Shown in pieces: positions 7,745 to 14,425 of a DNA stretch of 64,000 nt (position 1 is the stretch's first letter; each line of letters begins with the position of its first letter). This DNA is from CAIQPS01 sp964631965 (GTDB lineage: Bacteria > Actinomycetota > Thermoleophilia > RBG-16-64-13). A model generated the notes under the pieces. That model was not told the DNA's origin. It saw only the letters and a program-made list of their open reading frames with translations, and searched no databases. A program made the position numbers and the translations under genes. The stretch covers positions 1 through 64,000 of the forward strand of contig CAZWAR010000002.1 of NCBI GenBank assembly GCA_964631965.1. The letters run 5' to 3'.

Positions 7745-7817
7745 GCGGGTGTAGCTCAGTTGGCAGAGCGTCAGCCTTCCAAGCTGAATGTCGCGGGTTC
7801 GAACCCCGTCGCCCGCT
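7745..7817 (+). tRNA. tRNA-Gly (anticodon TCC)
   Basis: Acceptor GCGGGTG/CGCCCGC with one G-T pair, discriminator T. D arm TAGCTCAGTTGGCAGAGC. Anticodon stem TCAGC/GCTGA with loop CTTCCAA. T loop GGTTCGAACCC. No encoded CCA. A TATGCT at 7675-7680 may be its -10. Confidence 0.95.
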
Positions 7818-7853
7818 CCTCTCGCGGACGTGCGCCGCGGAGATGTCCATTGT

Positions 7854-7927
<74 letters not shown>

Positions 7928-8153
7928 CCTCTGAAGATGCGGAGCCCCGCCCAATCACCGGACGGAGGCCTTTCTGTGCCCCGTCTCCAGACCGGTCCCT
8001 GCGTTCGAAGGCCAGATCGCTGGTCAAATGCGGCTCTTCCACGCTCAGAGCGCCTCGAAACCGCAGCTGGCCTGAGTCGGGAGACGGCAGAGCGCCCAGC
8101 CGCCTCTATCAGCCTACTTCTTCGCTCGTGGGTCGTGTGATAGCGTCTCGCCT
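7928..8153. other. Intergenic region after tRNA-Arg
   Basis: 226 nt with no convincing gene. An imperfect hairpin (GGCCAG, loop ATCG, CTGGTC, around 8019-8034) lies in it. A TAGCGT hexamer ends 7 nt before the next start codon. Confidence 0.4.
8141..8146 (+). promoter_or_regulatory. Putative -10 element for a leaderless dehydrogenase mRNA
   Basis: TAGCGT (TANNNT class) is followed by exactly 7 nt and then the GTG start at 8154. No Shine-Dalgarno lies between, so the transcript probably begins at the start codon. Confidence 0.45.
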
Positions 8154-9134
8154 GTGGACCACGAGACTCTCCTCGTGCTGGGGCAGCCCGGCGAACCAGT
8201 GCTTACGAAGCTCAAGCGATCCATCGCACCGATGGACCTCGTCGTTGCCGACGACCCCAAGGACTTCGCCGGGGTCGCACAGGATGTAACCATCATCTTC
8301 AGTTGGGTCTGGCAAGCAGCGTCTCGAGATCTCCTGCGCCAAGCCTCGCTCCTGTGCCCCAACCTGCGCTGGGTGCACGTTGCGTGGGCAGGCATCGACC
8401 GATTACTCTCCTCAGAACTCGAGAAGAGCCCAGCCGTCCTGACCAACGGCCGCGGAGTGTTCAGCCAAGCGCTCGGGGAGTGGGTGCTTGCCGCCATCCT
8501 GTATTTCGCCAAGGACTTTCGCCGACTGGTCCGGAGCCAAGCGAAGGGCGTGTGGGACCCCTTCATCGTAGCGGGCGTCTCCGGCCAGACGGTGGGCATC
8601 GTCGGCTATGGAGACATCGGCCGGGCGGTGGCCGTGCGGGCGCACGGCCTGGGGATGCGCGTGCTTGGACTCACTCGGCGGGGGCCGGTTCCCGGCCGAC
8701 CCGACCCCCTGGCCGAGCAGATCTTCGCGCCGGCCGATCGCATCGGCATGATCAAGCAGTGCGACTACCTGGTGATTGCCGCTCCCCTGACGCCGGAAAC
8801 ACGGGGCATGATTGGAGAGGCGGAACTGACGGCCATGAAGCCCGGAGCGGTCATCATCAACGTTGGCCGTGGGCGCGTCGTGCGTGAGGACGCCCTCATC
8901 CGGGCCCTTTCGGAGAAGTGGATCAAGGGAGCGGCCTTGGATGTGTTCGACCGCGAGCCGTTGCCGGAGAGGCACCCGTTCTATCTGCTCGACAATGTCC
9001 TTCTTTCGCCCCACTCTGCAGACCGGACCCCCGGTTGGCTGGAGAACGTCCTGCAGCTCTTCCTCGACAATCTCGAACGCTACCGTCGCAGCGAACCGTT
9101 GGTGAACGTGGTGGCAAAAGAGCTCGGCTACTGA
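8154..9134 (+). CDS. D-isomer specific 2-hydroxyacid dehydrogenase family protein
   Basis: 326 residues from GTG 8154. NAD-binding loop GIVGYGDIGRAV in the middle. The catalytic triad of the family is present: Arg in NVGRGRVVRED, Glu in FDREPLP and His in LSPHSADRTP. It reduces a 2-keto acid to a D-2-hydroxy acid (or the reverse) with NAD(P)H. Substrate is not predictable from sequence. The N-terminal domain keeps the WVHVAWAGIDRLL pattern. It has its own apparent promoter and no tightly linked neighbour, since the next gene starts 212 nt on. Confidence 0.85.
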   Translation: MDHETLLVLGQPGEPVLTKLKRSIAPMDLVVADDPKDFAGVAQDVTIIFSWVWQAASRDLLRQASLLCPNLRWVHVAWAGIDRLLSSELEKSPAVLTNGRGVFSQALGEWVLAAILYFAKDFRRLVRSQAKGVWDPFIVAGVSGQTVGIVGYGDIGRAVAVRAHGLGMRVLGLTRRGPVPGRPDPLAEQIFAPADRIGMIKQCDYLVIAAPLTPETRGMIGEAELTAMKPGAVIINVGRGRVVREDALIRALSEKWIKGAALDVFDREPLPERHPFYLLDNVLLSPHSADRTPGWLENVLQLFLDNLERYRRSEPLVNVVAKELGY

Positions 9135-9346
9135 CGCATGTCGCTCATGCCCCGAGCTGCGCAGTACCTTCTCTCGAGAACAAGAGCCCGGATGGCAGGT
9201 GCCGGCGCGAAGAGGATGACGGCATCTATCGTGCGCGGTAGCCTAGAGGAGGGTTTGCCTGGTAGCTCGCCTGAGCGTAGGGCTTGCCCGAGAGGGTGGT
9301 CGGCGAGGAGCCGAGTGCTTCGATATCGACAAGGAGGACATTTTCT
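9135..9346. other. Structured-looking leader upstream of the C_GCAxxG_C_C gene
   Basis: 212 nt without a convincing gene. The last ~110 nt contain a near-repeat (AGGGTTTGCC then AGGGCTTGCC, 30 nt apart) and a hairpin TCGGC-GAGGA-GCCGA at 9300-9314 that places a GAGGA in its loop. The SD AAGGAGGA follows. This could be a regulatory leader, but I could not match it to a known riboswitch. Confidence 0.3.
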
Positions 9347-9892
9347 GTGACAACTCATACCGGCGGGGACCATCAGCAGTTGGTGGATCAGGCATATGAA
9401 GGCGCCTTCGGTTACGAGTCCACCTATGGCGTTTGTCCGCAGTGTGTGCTCGCTGCCGTAGACGATGTGTTGGAGCTCGGGGCCGAAGATGTCTTCAAAG
9501 CCGCCCATGGTCTTGCCGGTGGTGGAGCTCTGAGCGGACAAGGCACGTGCGGTGCCTTGATCGGGGCGCTGCTCGCCGTGGGCGTTCGCCATGGCCGGGA
9601 GCGGTCTGATTTTGCCAATGATGACTACATGCACGCCTTCGCCCTCAACAAGCGGGTGTATGACGGCTTCGTGCAGGAGTTCGGCAGTCCTATCTGTGCC
9701 GAAATCCAGAGAAAGATCATGGGCAGGTCCTACGACCTGTGGAACCCGAAGGAGTTCAAGGCGTTCCTTGCCGACGGCGGGCATGACGACAAATGTCCAC
9801 ACGTAGCCGGTACGGCGGCGAGATTGGCGGTCCGGGTCCTCCTGGAGGCAGAAAGGGAGTCACCCAGGCGGCGGAACTCCTCGGCCAAGTAG
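9347..9892 (+). CDS. C_GCAxxG_C_C family protein (cysteine-rich, probable redox/metal protein)
   Basis: 181 residues from GTG 9347, which has SD AAGGAGGA 6-7 nt upstream. Longer in-frame versions begin in the leader and lack similarity. The defining pattern is present: an N-terminal CPQCVLAAV, a central GTCGALIGALLAVG (the GCAxxG-type core), then SPICAEIQ and DDKCPHVAG, five cysteines in all. The family is common in anaerobes and associated with metal or iron-sulfur binding, but no biochemical role is established. No signal peptide. Downstream sequence to 10057 is non-coding. Confidence 0.75.
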   Translation: MTTHTGGDHQQLVDQAYEGAFGYESTYGVCPQCVLAAVDDVLELGAEDVFKAAHGLAGGGALSGQGTCGALIGALLAVGVRHGRERSDFANDDYMHAFALNKRVYDGFVQEFGSPICAEIQRKIMGRSYDLWNPKEFKAFLADGGHDDKCPHVAGTAARLAVRVLLEAERESPRRRNSSAK

Positions 9893-10057
9893 CGCTTAAT
9901 CGCCTGCGCACGGTTCCTTTGTCGCGTCGGCGGAGCAAAGACTCTGCATGGGCGGCGCCTTCCGCACCGCCTCAAGTTGACCGCCCCGGCTGTCGAAAAC
10001 GAAGGTACGTGGCCCCGCAGGGGCCGGCAGCAGGCGAAATCGAGCGACAGGGGCGAG

Positions 10058-10177
10058 ATGGGTTTTCTAGCGTTGCTTGCGGTAGCACTGGGTGCTTGGT
10101 GCGCTCATGTGATCTGGGGGGACGTGCGCGATCTCAGGGATTGGCTCGTGCGCAGAAGGGTGGCCCGCAGCAGATAG
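10058..10177 (+). CDS. Possible 39-residue single-pass membrane peptide
   Basis: ATG 10058 preceded by GGGGCGAG gives a short peptide. It has one hydrophobic segment (FLALLAVALGAWCAHVIW) and a basic tail (WLVRRRVARSR). This layout resembles the tiny actinobacterial DUF6893-type membrane proteins, but the similarity is by pattern only. It may be spurious. Confidence 0.3.
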   Translation: MGFLALLAVALGAWCAHVIWGDVRDLRDWLVRRRVARSR

Positions 10178-10517
10178 CGCGAAAGAGCGCAGCGGGTGAC
10201 GTCGACCAGACCTGGTGGACCAGTTCGATCGAGCACCCGTCGAACACTCAGCGTTTCATCTGTTTGGAGCGCAACCAGCGCCGCTGCCATATCGCCGTCT
10301 CCTTCCAGCCTTGCTCCAACCGGAGCTTTTCCGAGGGCCTCGTTTCCTGCGTTCACGCTCGTCACCCCGTTTCGTCGCCTGGCTTCGCCCGCTTTGTCCC
10401 GTTTCCGCAAGATCTTGCTCCCCGACCGGCCCCCTCTTCGAGACGATCGCGCGCCGGTGTCGTTGTTTCTGAACCGGCGTCCGCGCACGGACCGACCTTC
10501 TTCTATCGCTCCAGAGT
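10178..10517. other. Non-coding stretch between the small peptide and the tRNA-His promoter
   Basis: About 340 nt, pyrimidine-rich on the plus strand. A 143-codon minus-strand frame crosses it but has no recognisable similarity and a skewed Arg/Gly/Ser composition. I see no gene, repeat or RNA I can name. Confidence 0.45.
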
Positions 10518-10546
10518 GTGACGCTTGGAGCCACACCGGCTATACT
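10518..10546 (+). promoter_or_regulatory. Putative promoter for tRNA-His and tRNA-Leu
   Basis: GTGACG (-35 like), 17-nt spacer, TATACT (-10). The expected start would give a leader of about 90 nt before tRNA-His. Confidence 0.5.
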
Positions 10547-10643
10547 GCTATGGCTCACGAGAGGGGTGGAGGTTTGGCTTGTGCCTGCGCTTGTGGGCGT
10601 CCTTCCGAGCGGCGGGAGTCTTGCTGGTCGGCAGGAACGTCAT

Positions 10644-10717
10644 GGTGAACGTAGCTCAGTTGGCAGAGCACTGGGTTGTGGCCCCAGCGGTCGCGGGTTC
10701 AAGTCCCGTCGTTCACC
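10644..10717 (+). tRNA. tRNA-His (anticodon GTG)
   Basis: Acceptor GTGAACG/CGTTCAC, with the extra G(-1) at 10644 facing C73 at 10717, the identity element of tRNA-His. Anticodon stem CTGGG/CCCAG with loop TTGTGGC. No encoded CCA. Confidence 0.95.
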
Positions 10718-10801
10718 CCTGAGGGCTCGGTCCGCACGAGACCGGGCAGCGGACCGGATCGGGGCCGGTCCGGGGGCGTGGAACGGGCTGCGAAACGTCA
10801 G

Positions 10802-10881
10802 GCGGGTGTGGCGGAATGGCAGACGCGCATGCCTTAGGAGCATGTGTCTTTGACGTGGAGGTTCGAGTCCTCTCACCCGCA
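10802..10881 (+). tRNA. tRNA-Leu (anticodon TAG)
   Basis: Class II tRNA with a ~12-nt variable region. Acceptor GCGGGTG/CACCCGC, discriminator A. Anticodon stem CATGC/GCATG with loop CTTAGGA. T arm GGAGG-TTCGAGT-CCTCT. No encoded CCA. It ends 39 nt before the trigger-factor start. Confidence 0.95.
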
Positions 10882-10920
10882 TTCGGGTAACACTTCCCTA
10901 GAGAGAGCGAAAGGAATAGC

Positions 10921-12492
10921 GTGAATACGACCCTCAGCGAGCGCGAAGGAAACACGGTCAAGCTTGCGGTCGAGGTTTCCAGCGAGGAGCTGCAGGAAGC
11001 TTTCGATTCGCGTTTGAGGAAGCTGCAGAAGGAAGCCCGCATCCCGGGATTCCGTCCGGGCAAGGCTCCCCTCACCATGTTGCGGCAGCGTTTCGGCGAA
11101 CAGGCCATCCTCCTCGATGCTATGGACGATGCTGTAGGGCGCTGGTTTGCCAAAGGGGCCTTCGACCTGAACCTCGACGTGGTCGACACTCCCCAGATCG
11201 ACGTGGGTGAGGCTCTGCCCGAACTGGGCAAGCCCTTCACCTTCACCGCCACCGCCACCGTGATGCCGGAGGTGGAGTTGGGCGAGTACAAGGCCCTGGA
11301 AGTGCCGAGGGAGTCCGACGAGGTGACCACCGAAGAGGTGGACTCGCAGATGGACCGGCTCCGCAACGAGTTCTCCGAGCTCAAACCGGTGGAGGACCGT
11401 CCGGCGCAGAAGGGTGACTTCGTGACTGCCGACTTCAAGGCCGAGGTGGAAGGCAAGGGAATCGAGGGCCTGGAGGCTTCTGACTTCGTCTTCGAGGTGG
11501 GGGCCGGACGGATCTTCGAGGAGGTCGAGGAAGCGGTCGTCGGGATGAACGCCGGCGAGACCAAGACGGTCCAGATGGCGTTGCCCGAGGGCTTCCCCGA
11601 TGATCTGGCCAACAAGACCGCCGAATTCACCATCACGGCGAAGGAGATCAAGGAGAAAGTGCTTCCCCCGCTCACCGACCAATGGGCCTCCGAGGTGAGC
11701 GAGTTCCCGACGCTGCTCGAATTGCGGGCTGAGATCCGCGGCAAGATGCAGGCAGGCAAGACCTACTCCACCGACCAGCAGTTCCGCTCGCTGGCGGTGA
11801 AGGCCGCCACCGACAATGCCAAGCTCGACATGCCCGATATCGTGATCACCGAGCAGGCAGAGGAGCTCATGGCCGACTTCGCTCGGTCGCTCGAGGCGCA
11901 GGGCGCCGATCTCAACGCCTACATGGCGGCGATGGGCGTGACCGCGGAGCAGATGCTGGAAGACATGAAACCCACGGCGGCCAACAACGTGAAGACCGGC
12001 CTGGTGCTGGATGCGGTGGCCAAGGCCGAGGGTCTGGAGGCGAGCGACGAGGAGGTCCGAGCAGCGGTGGCGCAAATGGCCCTCGCAGGTCGCACCGATC
12101 CCAAGCAGTTCGAGGAACGGCTGCGCAAGAGCGGCAGACTTGTGACTGTGAAGTGGCAGATACTGCGCGACAAGGCCGCCGACTTCATCGCTGCCAACGC
12201 TGTGGCTTTGACTGAAGGCGCTGCGGCTGTGGCGGAGGCGAAGGAGGCCCTTGCGAAGGCGGAGGCCGAGAAGACCGACAAGGACGCAGAGAAGCCGGCC
12301 AAACCTAAGACGGCGAAAGCGAAGGCGGCCAAGGCCGACACGGCCGAAACGCCTCCGGCGAATTCCGAGACGGCGGATGTTGACAAGGCTGAGGCCGAGG
12401 CGGCCGCGGAACCGGCCCCGCAGCCCGCCGCGGAGGCCGCACCCGAGACTGCGTCGGAAACCGTGGCGGAAGCTGATGCTGAGGAGGCGTAG
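10921..12492 (+). CDS. tig: Trigger factor (ribosome-associated chaperone and peptidyl-prolyl isomerase)
   Basis: 523 residues from GTG 10921 with SD AAAGGAA. It binds at the ribosomal exit tunnel and shields nascent chains. The N-terminal ribosome-binding domain carries the signature GFRPGKAP at about residues 43-50. The FKBP-like domain follows at about 155-240 (KGDFVTADFKAE), then the helical C-terminal domain to about 430. The final ~90 residues are an unusual Ala/Glu/Lys/Pro-rich tail, so the protein is longer than the typical 430-450. It precedes clpP and clpX, the common bacterial order linking folding to degradation. Confidence 0.97.
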   Translation: MNTTLSEREGNTVKLAVEVSSEELQEAFDSRLRKLQKEARIPGFRPGKAPLTMLRQRFGEQAILLDAMDDAVGRWFAKGAFDLNLDVVDTPQIDVGEALPELGKPFTFTATATVMPEVELGEYKALEVPRESDEVTTEEVDSQMDRLRNEFSELKPVEDRPAQKGDFVTADFKAEVEGKGIEGLEASDFVFEVGAGRIFEEVEEAVVGMNAGETKTVQMALPEGFPDDLANKTAEFTITAKEIKEKVLPPLTDQWASEVSEFPTLLELRAEIRGKMQAGKTYSTDQQFRSLAVKAATDNAKLDMPDIVITEQAEELMADFARSLEAQGADLNAYMAAMGVTAEQMLEDMKPTAANNVKTGLVLDAVAKAEGLEASDEEVRAAVAQMALAGRTDPKQFEERLRKSGRLVTVKWQILRDKAADFIAANAVALTEGAAAVAEAKEALAKAEAEKTDKDAEKPAKPKTAKAKAAKADTAETPPANSETADVDKAEAEAAAEPAPQPAAEAAPETASETVAEADAEEA

Positions 12493-12540
12493 GCTCCACC
12501 TGCCCCAGAAGCACTAGTGCACGAAGAAAGGACGGTTGCC

Positions 12541-13125
12541 TTGAGCCCACTCGTACCGATGGTGGTCGAACAGACCAGCCGAGGCGAACGCGCATTCGAC
12601 ATCTATTCGCGCCTGCTCAGCGAGCGCATCATCTTCCTGGGCACAGCCGTCAACGACCAAGTGGCGAACCTGGTGGTGGCCCAGCTGCTCCACCTGGAAT
12701 CCGAGGACCCCGACAAGGACATCTCCCTCTATGTCAACAGCCCGGGGGGAAACGTCTATGCGGGTCTGGCCATCTACGACACGATGCAGTTCGTCAAGCC
12801 CGATGTATCCACCATCTGCGTGGGCATCGCCATGTCGATGGGGGCGCTCCTGCTCGCCGGCGGCGCTAAAGGTAAACGGTTCGCGTTGCCGAACTCGAAG
12901 ATACTGATACACCAGGTGTCCGGTGGGTTCGAAGGTCCGGCGACCGACATCGAGATCCATGCTCGGGAGGCTCTCAGCCTCCGCAAGCGGCTCGATGAGA
13001 TACTCGCCAAGCATACGGGCCAGGAACTGGAAAAGGTCGAGAGGGATACCGAGCGGGACTACTTTATGACTGCGGAAGATTCGCTCGCATACGGGATCAT
13101 CGACAAGATCATCGAGCACAGGTAG
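12541..13125 (+). CDS. clpP: ATP-dependent Clp protease proteolytic subunit ClpP
   Basis: 194 residues from TTG 12541, chosen because AAAGGA lies 8 nt upstream and the protein then begins SPLVPMVVEQTSRGER like other ClpPs. A GTG at 12517 in the same frame has no SD. ClpP is the tetradecameric serine peptidase that degrades substrates fed by ClpX. The catalytic triad is visible as Ser99 (AMSMGA), His124 (LIHQ) and Asp173 (ERDYFM). No processed propeptide is needed. clpX starts 12 nt after the stop. Confidence 0.97.
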   Translation: MSPLVPMVVEQTSRGERAFDIYSRLLSERIIFLGTAVNDQVANLVVAQLLHLESEDPDKDISLYVNSPGGNVYAGLAIYDTMQFVKPDVSTICVGIAMSMGALLLAGGAKGKRFALPNSKILIHQVSGGFEGPATDIEIHAREALSLRKRLDEILAKHTGQELEKVERDTERDYFMTAEDSLAYGIIDKIIEHR

Positions 13126-13137
13126 GGGGTCACACTC

Positions 13138-14409
13138 GTGCCGAAACCGCCGGGAGGGTCCGAACAGCTACTCTGCAGCTTCTGCGGAAAGAGTCAGCGC
13201 CAGGTCAAGAAGCTGATAGCCGGCCCGGGCGTCTACATCTGCGACGAATGCATCGATCTCTGTAACGAGATCATCGACGAGGAGTTTTCGCCGCCGGTAA
13301 CCCTCGATCTCGACAACCTGCCGAAACCGAAGGAGATCCACTCGATCCTCTCGGACTACGTCATCGGGCAGGAAGAGGCCAAGCGGGCTCTCGCCGTGGC
13401 GGTCTACAACCACTACAAGCGTGTGCAGATGGGCGTTCAGAACGAGGACGGCGTCGAACTGCAGAAGTCGAACATCCTTCTGCTCGGGCCTACCGGTTGC
13501 GGCAAAACCCTGCTGGCGCAGACCCTGGCCCGTATCCTCAATGTGCCGTTCGCCATCGCCGACGCCACTGCGCTCACCGAGGCCGGCTACGTGGGCGAGG
13601 ACGTGGAGAACATCCTGCTCAAGCTCATCCAGGCCGCCGATTTCGACATCAAGAAGGCCGAGACCGGCATCATCTATATCGATGAGGTGGACAAGATCGC
13701 CCGCAAGGCGGACAACCCGTCCATCACCCGCGACGTGTCAGGGGAGGGCGTGCAGCAGGCTCTGCTCAAGATCCTCGAGGGCACCACGGCCAGCGTGCCG
13801 CCGCAGGGCGGGAGGAAGCACCCTCACCAGGAGTTCCTCAGCATCGACACGACGAACATCCTGTTCATCTGCGGGGGGGCCTTCGCCGGCTTGGAGAAGA
13901 TTATCGAGCACCGCATCGGCAGGAAGGGCGTGGGTTTCGGCGCCGAGATCGAAAGCAAGAACCAGCGCGACGTGGGCGAATTGTTCGCCCAGGTGCTGCC
14001 CGAGGATCTGCTCGACTTCGGTCTCATCCCCGAGTTCATTGGGCGTCTGCCGGTCATCTGCAACGTGCATCAGCTTCGGAAAGAGGACCTGGTCTCCATC
14101 CTCACCGAACCGAAGAACGCGCTCACGAAGCAGTACCACAAGTTCTTCGCGTACGACGGGGTGGATCTGATCTTCCAGAAGGAGGCCCTCGAGGCCATCG
14201 CCGAGTCGGCCCTCGCACTGGCGACCGGGGCCCGCGGCCTGCGCTCCATCATCGAAGGAGCGCTGCTCAACACCATGTTCGAGCTTCCCAGCCGGCGTGA
14301 TGTGACGAAGTGCGTCGTCACTCGGGAAGTGATCGAGAAAAGGATCGACCCCACCCTGGTGACGAGCACCGCGCGCGAGGATCTGGAGCTAGGGCAAGAA
14401 TCCGCATAG
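13138..14409 (+). CDS. clpX: ClpX, AAA+ unfoldase of the Clp protease
   Basis: 423 residues, GTG start. The N-terminal zinc-binding domain has the C4 pattern CSFC (residue ~13) and CDECIDLC (~37). Walker A GPTGCGKT is at 118-125 and Walker B IIYIDEVDKI follows. The arginine-finger and sensor regions, including RKGVGFG, and the IGF-type ClpP-binding loop region (RKGVGFGAEI nearby) are in the expected order. It recognises tagged proteins, unfolds them with ATP and passes them to ClpP. It is in one operon with clpP and is followed after 16 nt by the Lon gene. Confidence 0.97.
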   Translation: MPKPPGGSEQLLCSFCGKSQRQVKKLIAGPGVYICDECIDLCNEIIDEEFSPPVTLDLDNLPKPKEIHSILSDYVIGQEEAKRALAVAVYNHYKRVQMGVQNEDGVELQKSNILLLGPTGCGKTLLAQTLARILNVPFAIADATALTEAGYVGEDVENILLKLIQAADFDIKKAETGIIYIDEVDKIARKADNPSITRDVSGEGVQQALLKILEGTTASVPPQGGRKHPHQEFLSIDTTNILFICGGAFAGLEKIIEHRIGRKGVGFGAEIESKNQRDVGELFAQVLPEDLLDFGLIPEFIGRLPVICNVHQLRKEDLVSILTEPKNALTKQYHKFFAYDGVDLIFQKEALEAIAESALALATGARGLRSIIEGALLNTMFELPSRRDVTKCVVTREVIEKRIDPTLVTSTAREDLELGQESA

Positions 14410-14425
14410 GGACTCGGGTCTAGAA

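Noticed and set aside
10105..10536. 143-codon minus-strand frame in the gap before tRNA-His
   Set aside because: It ends inside the tRNA-His promoter region, has no visible SD or similarity, and an Arg/Gly/Ser-skewed composition. I cannot exclude a decayed gene but cannot support one.
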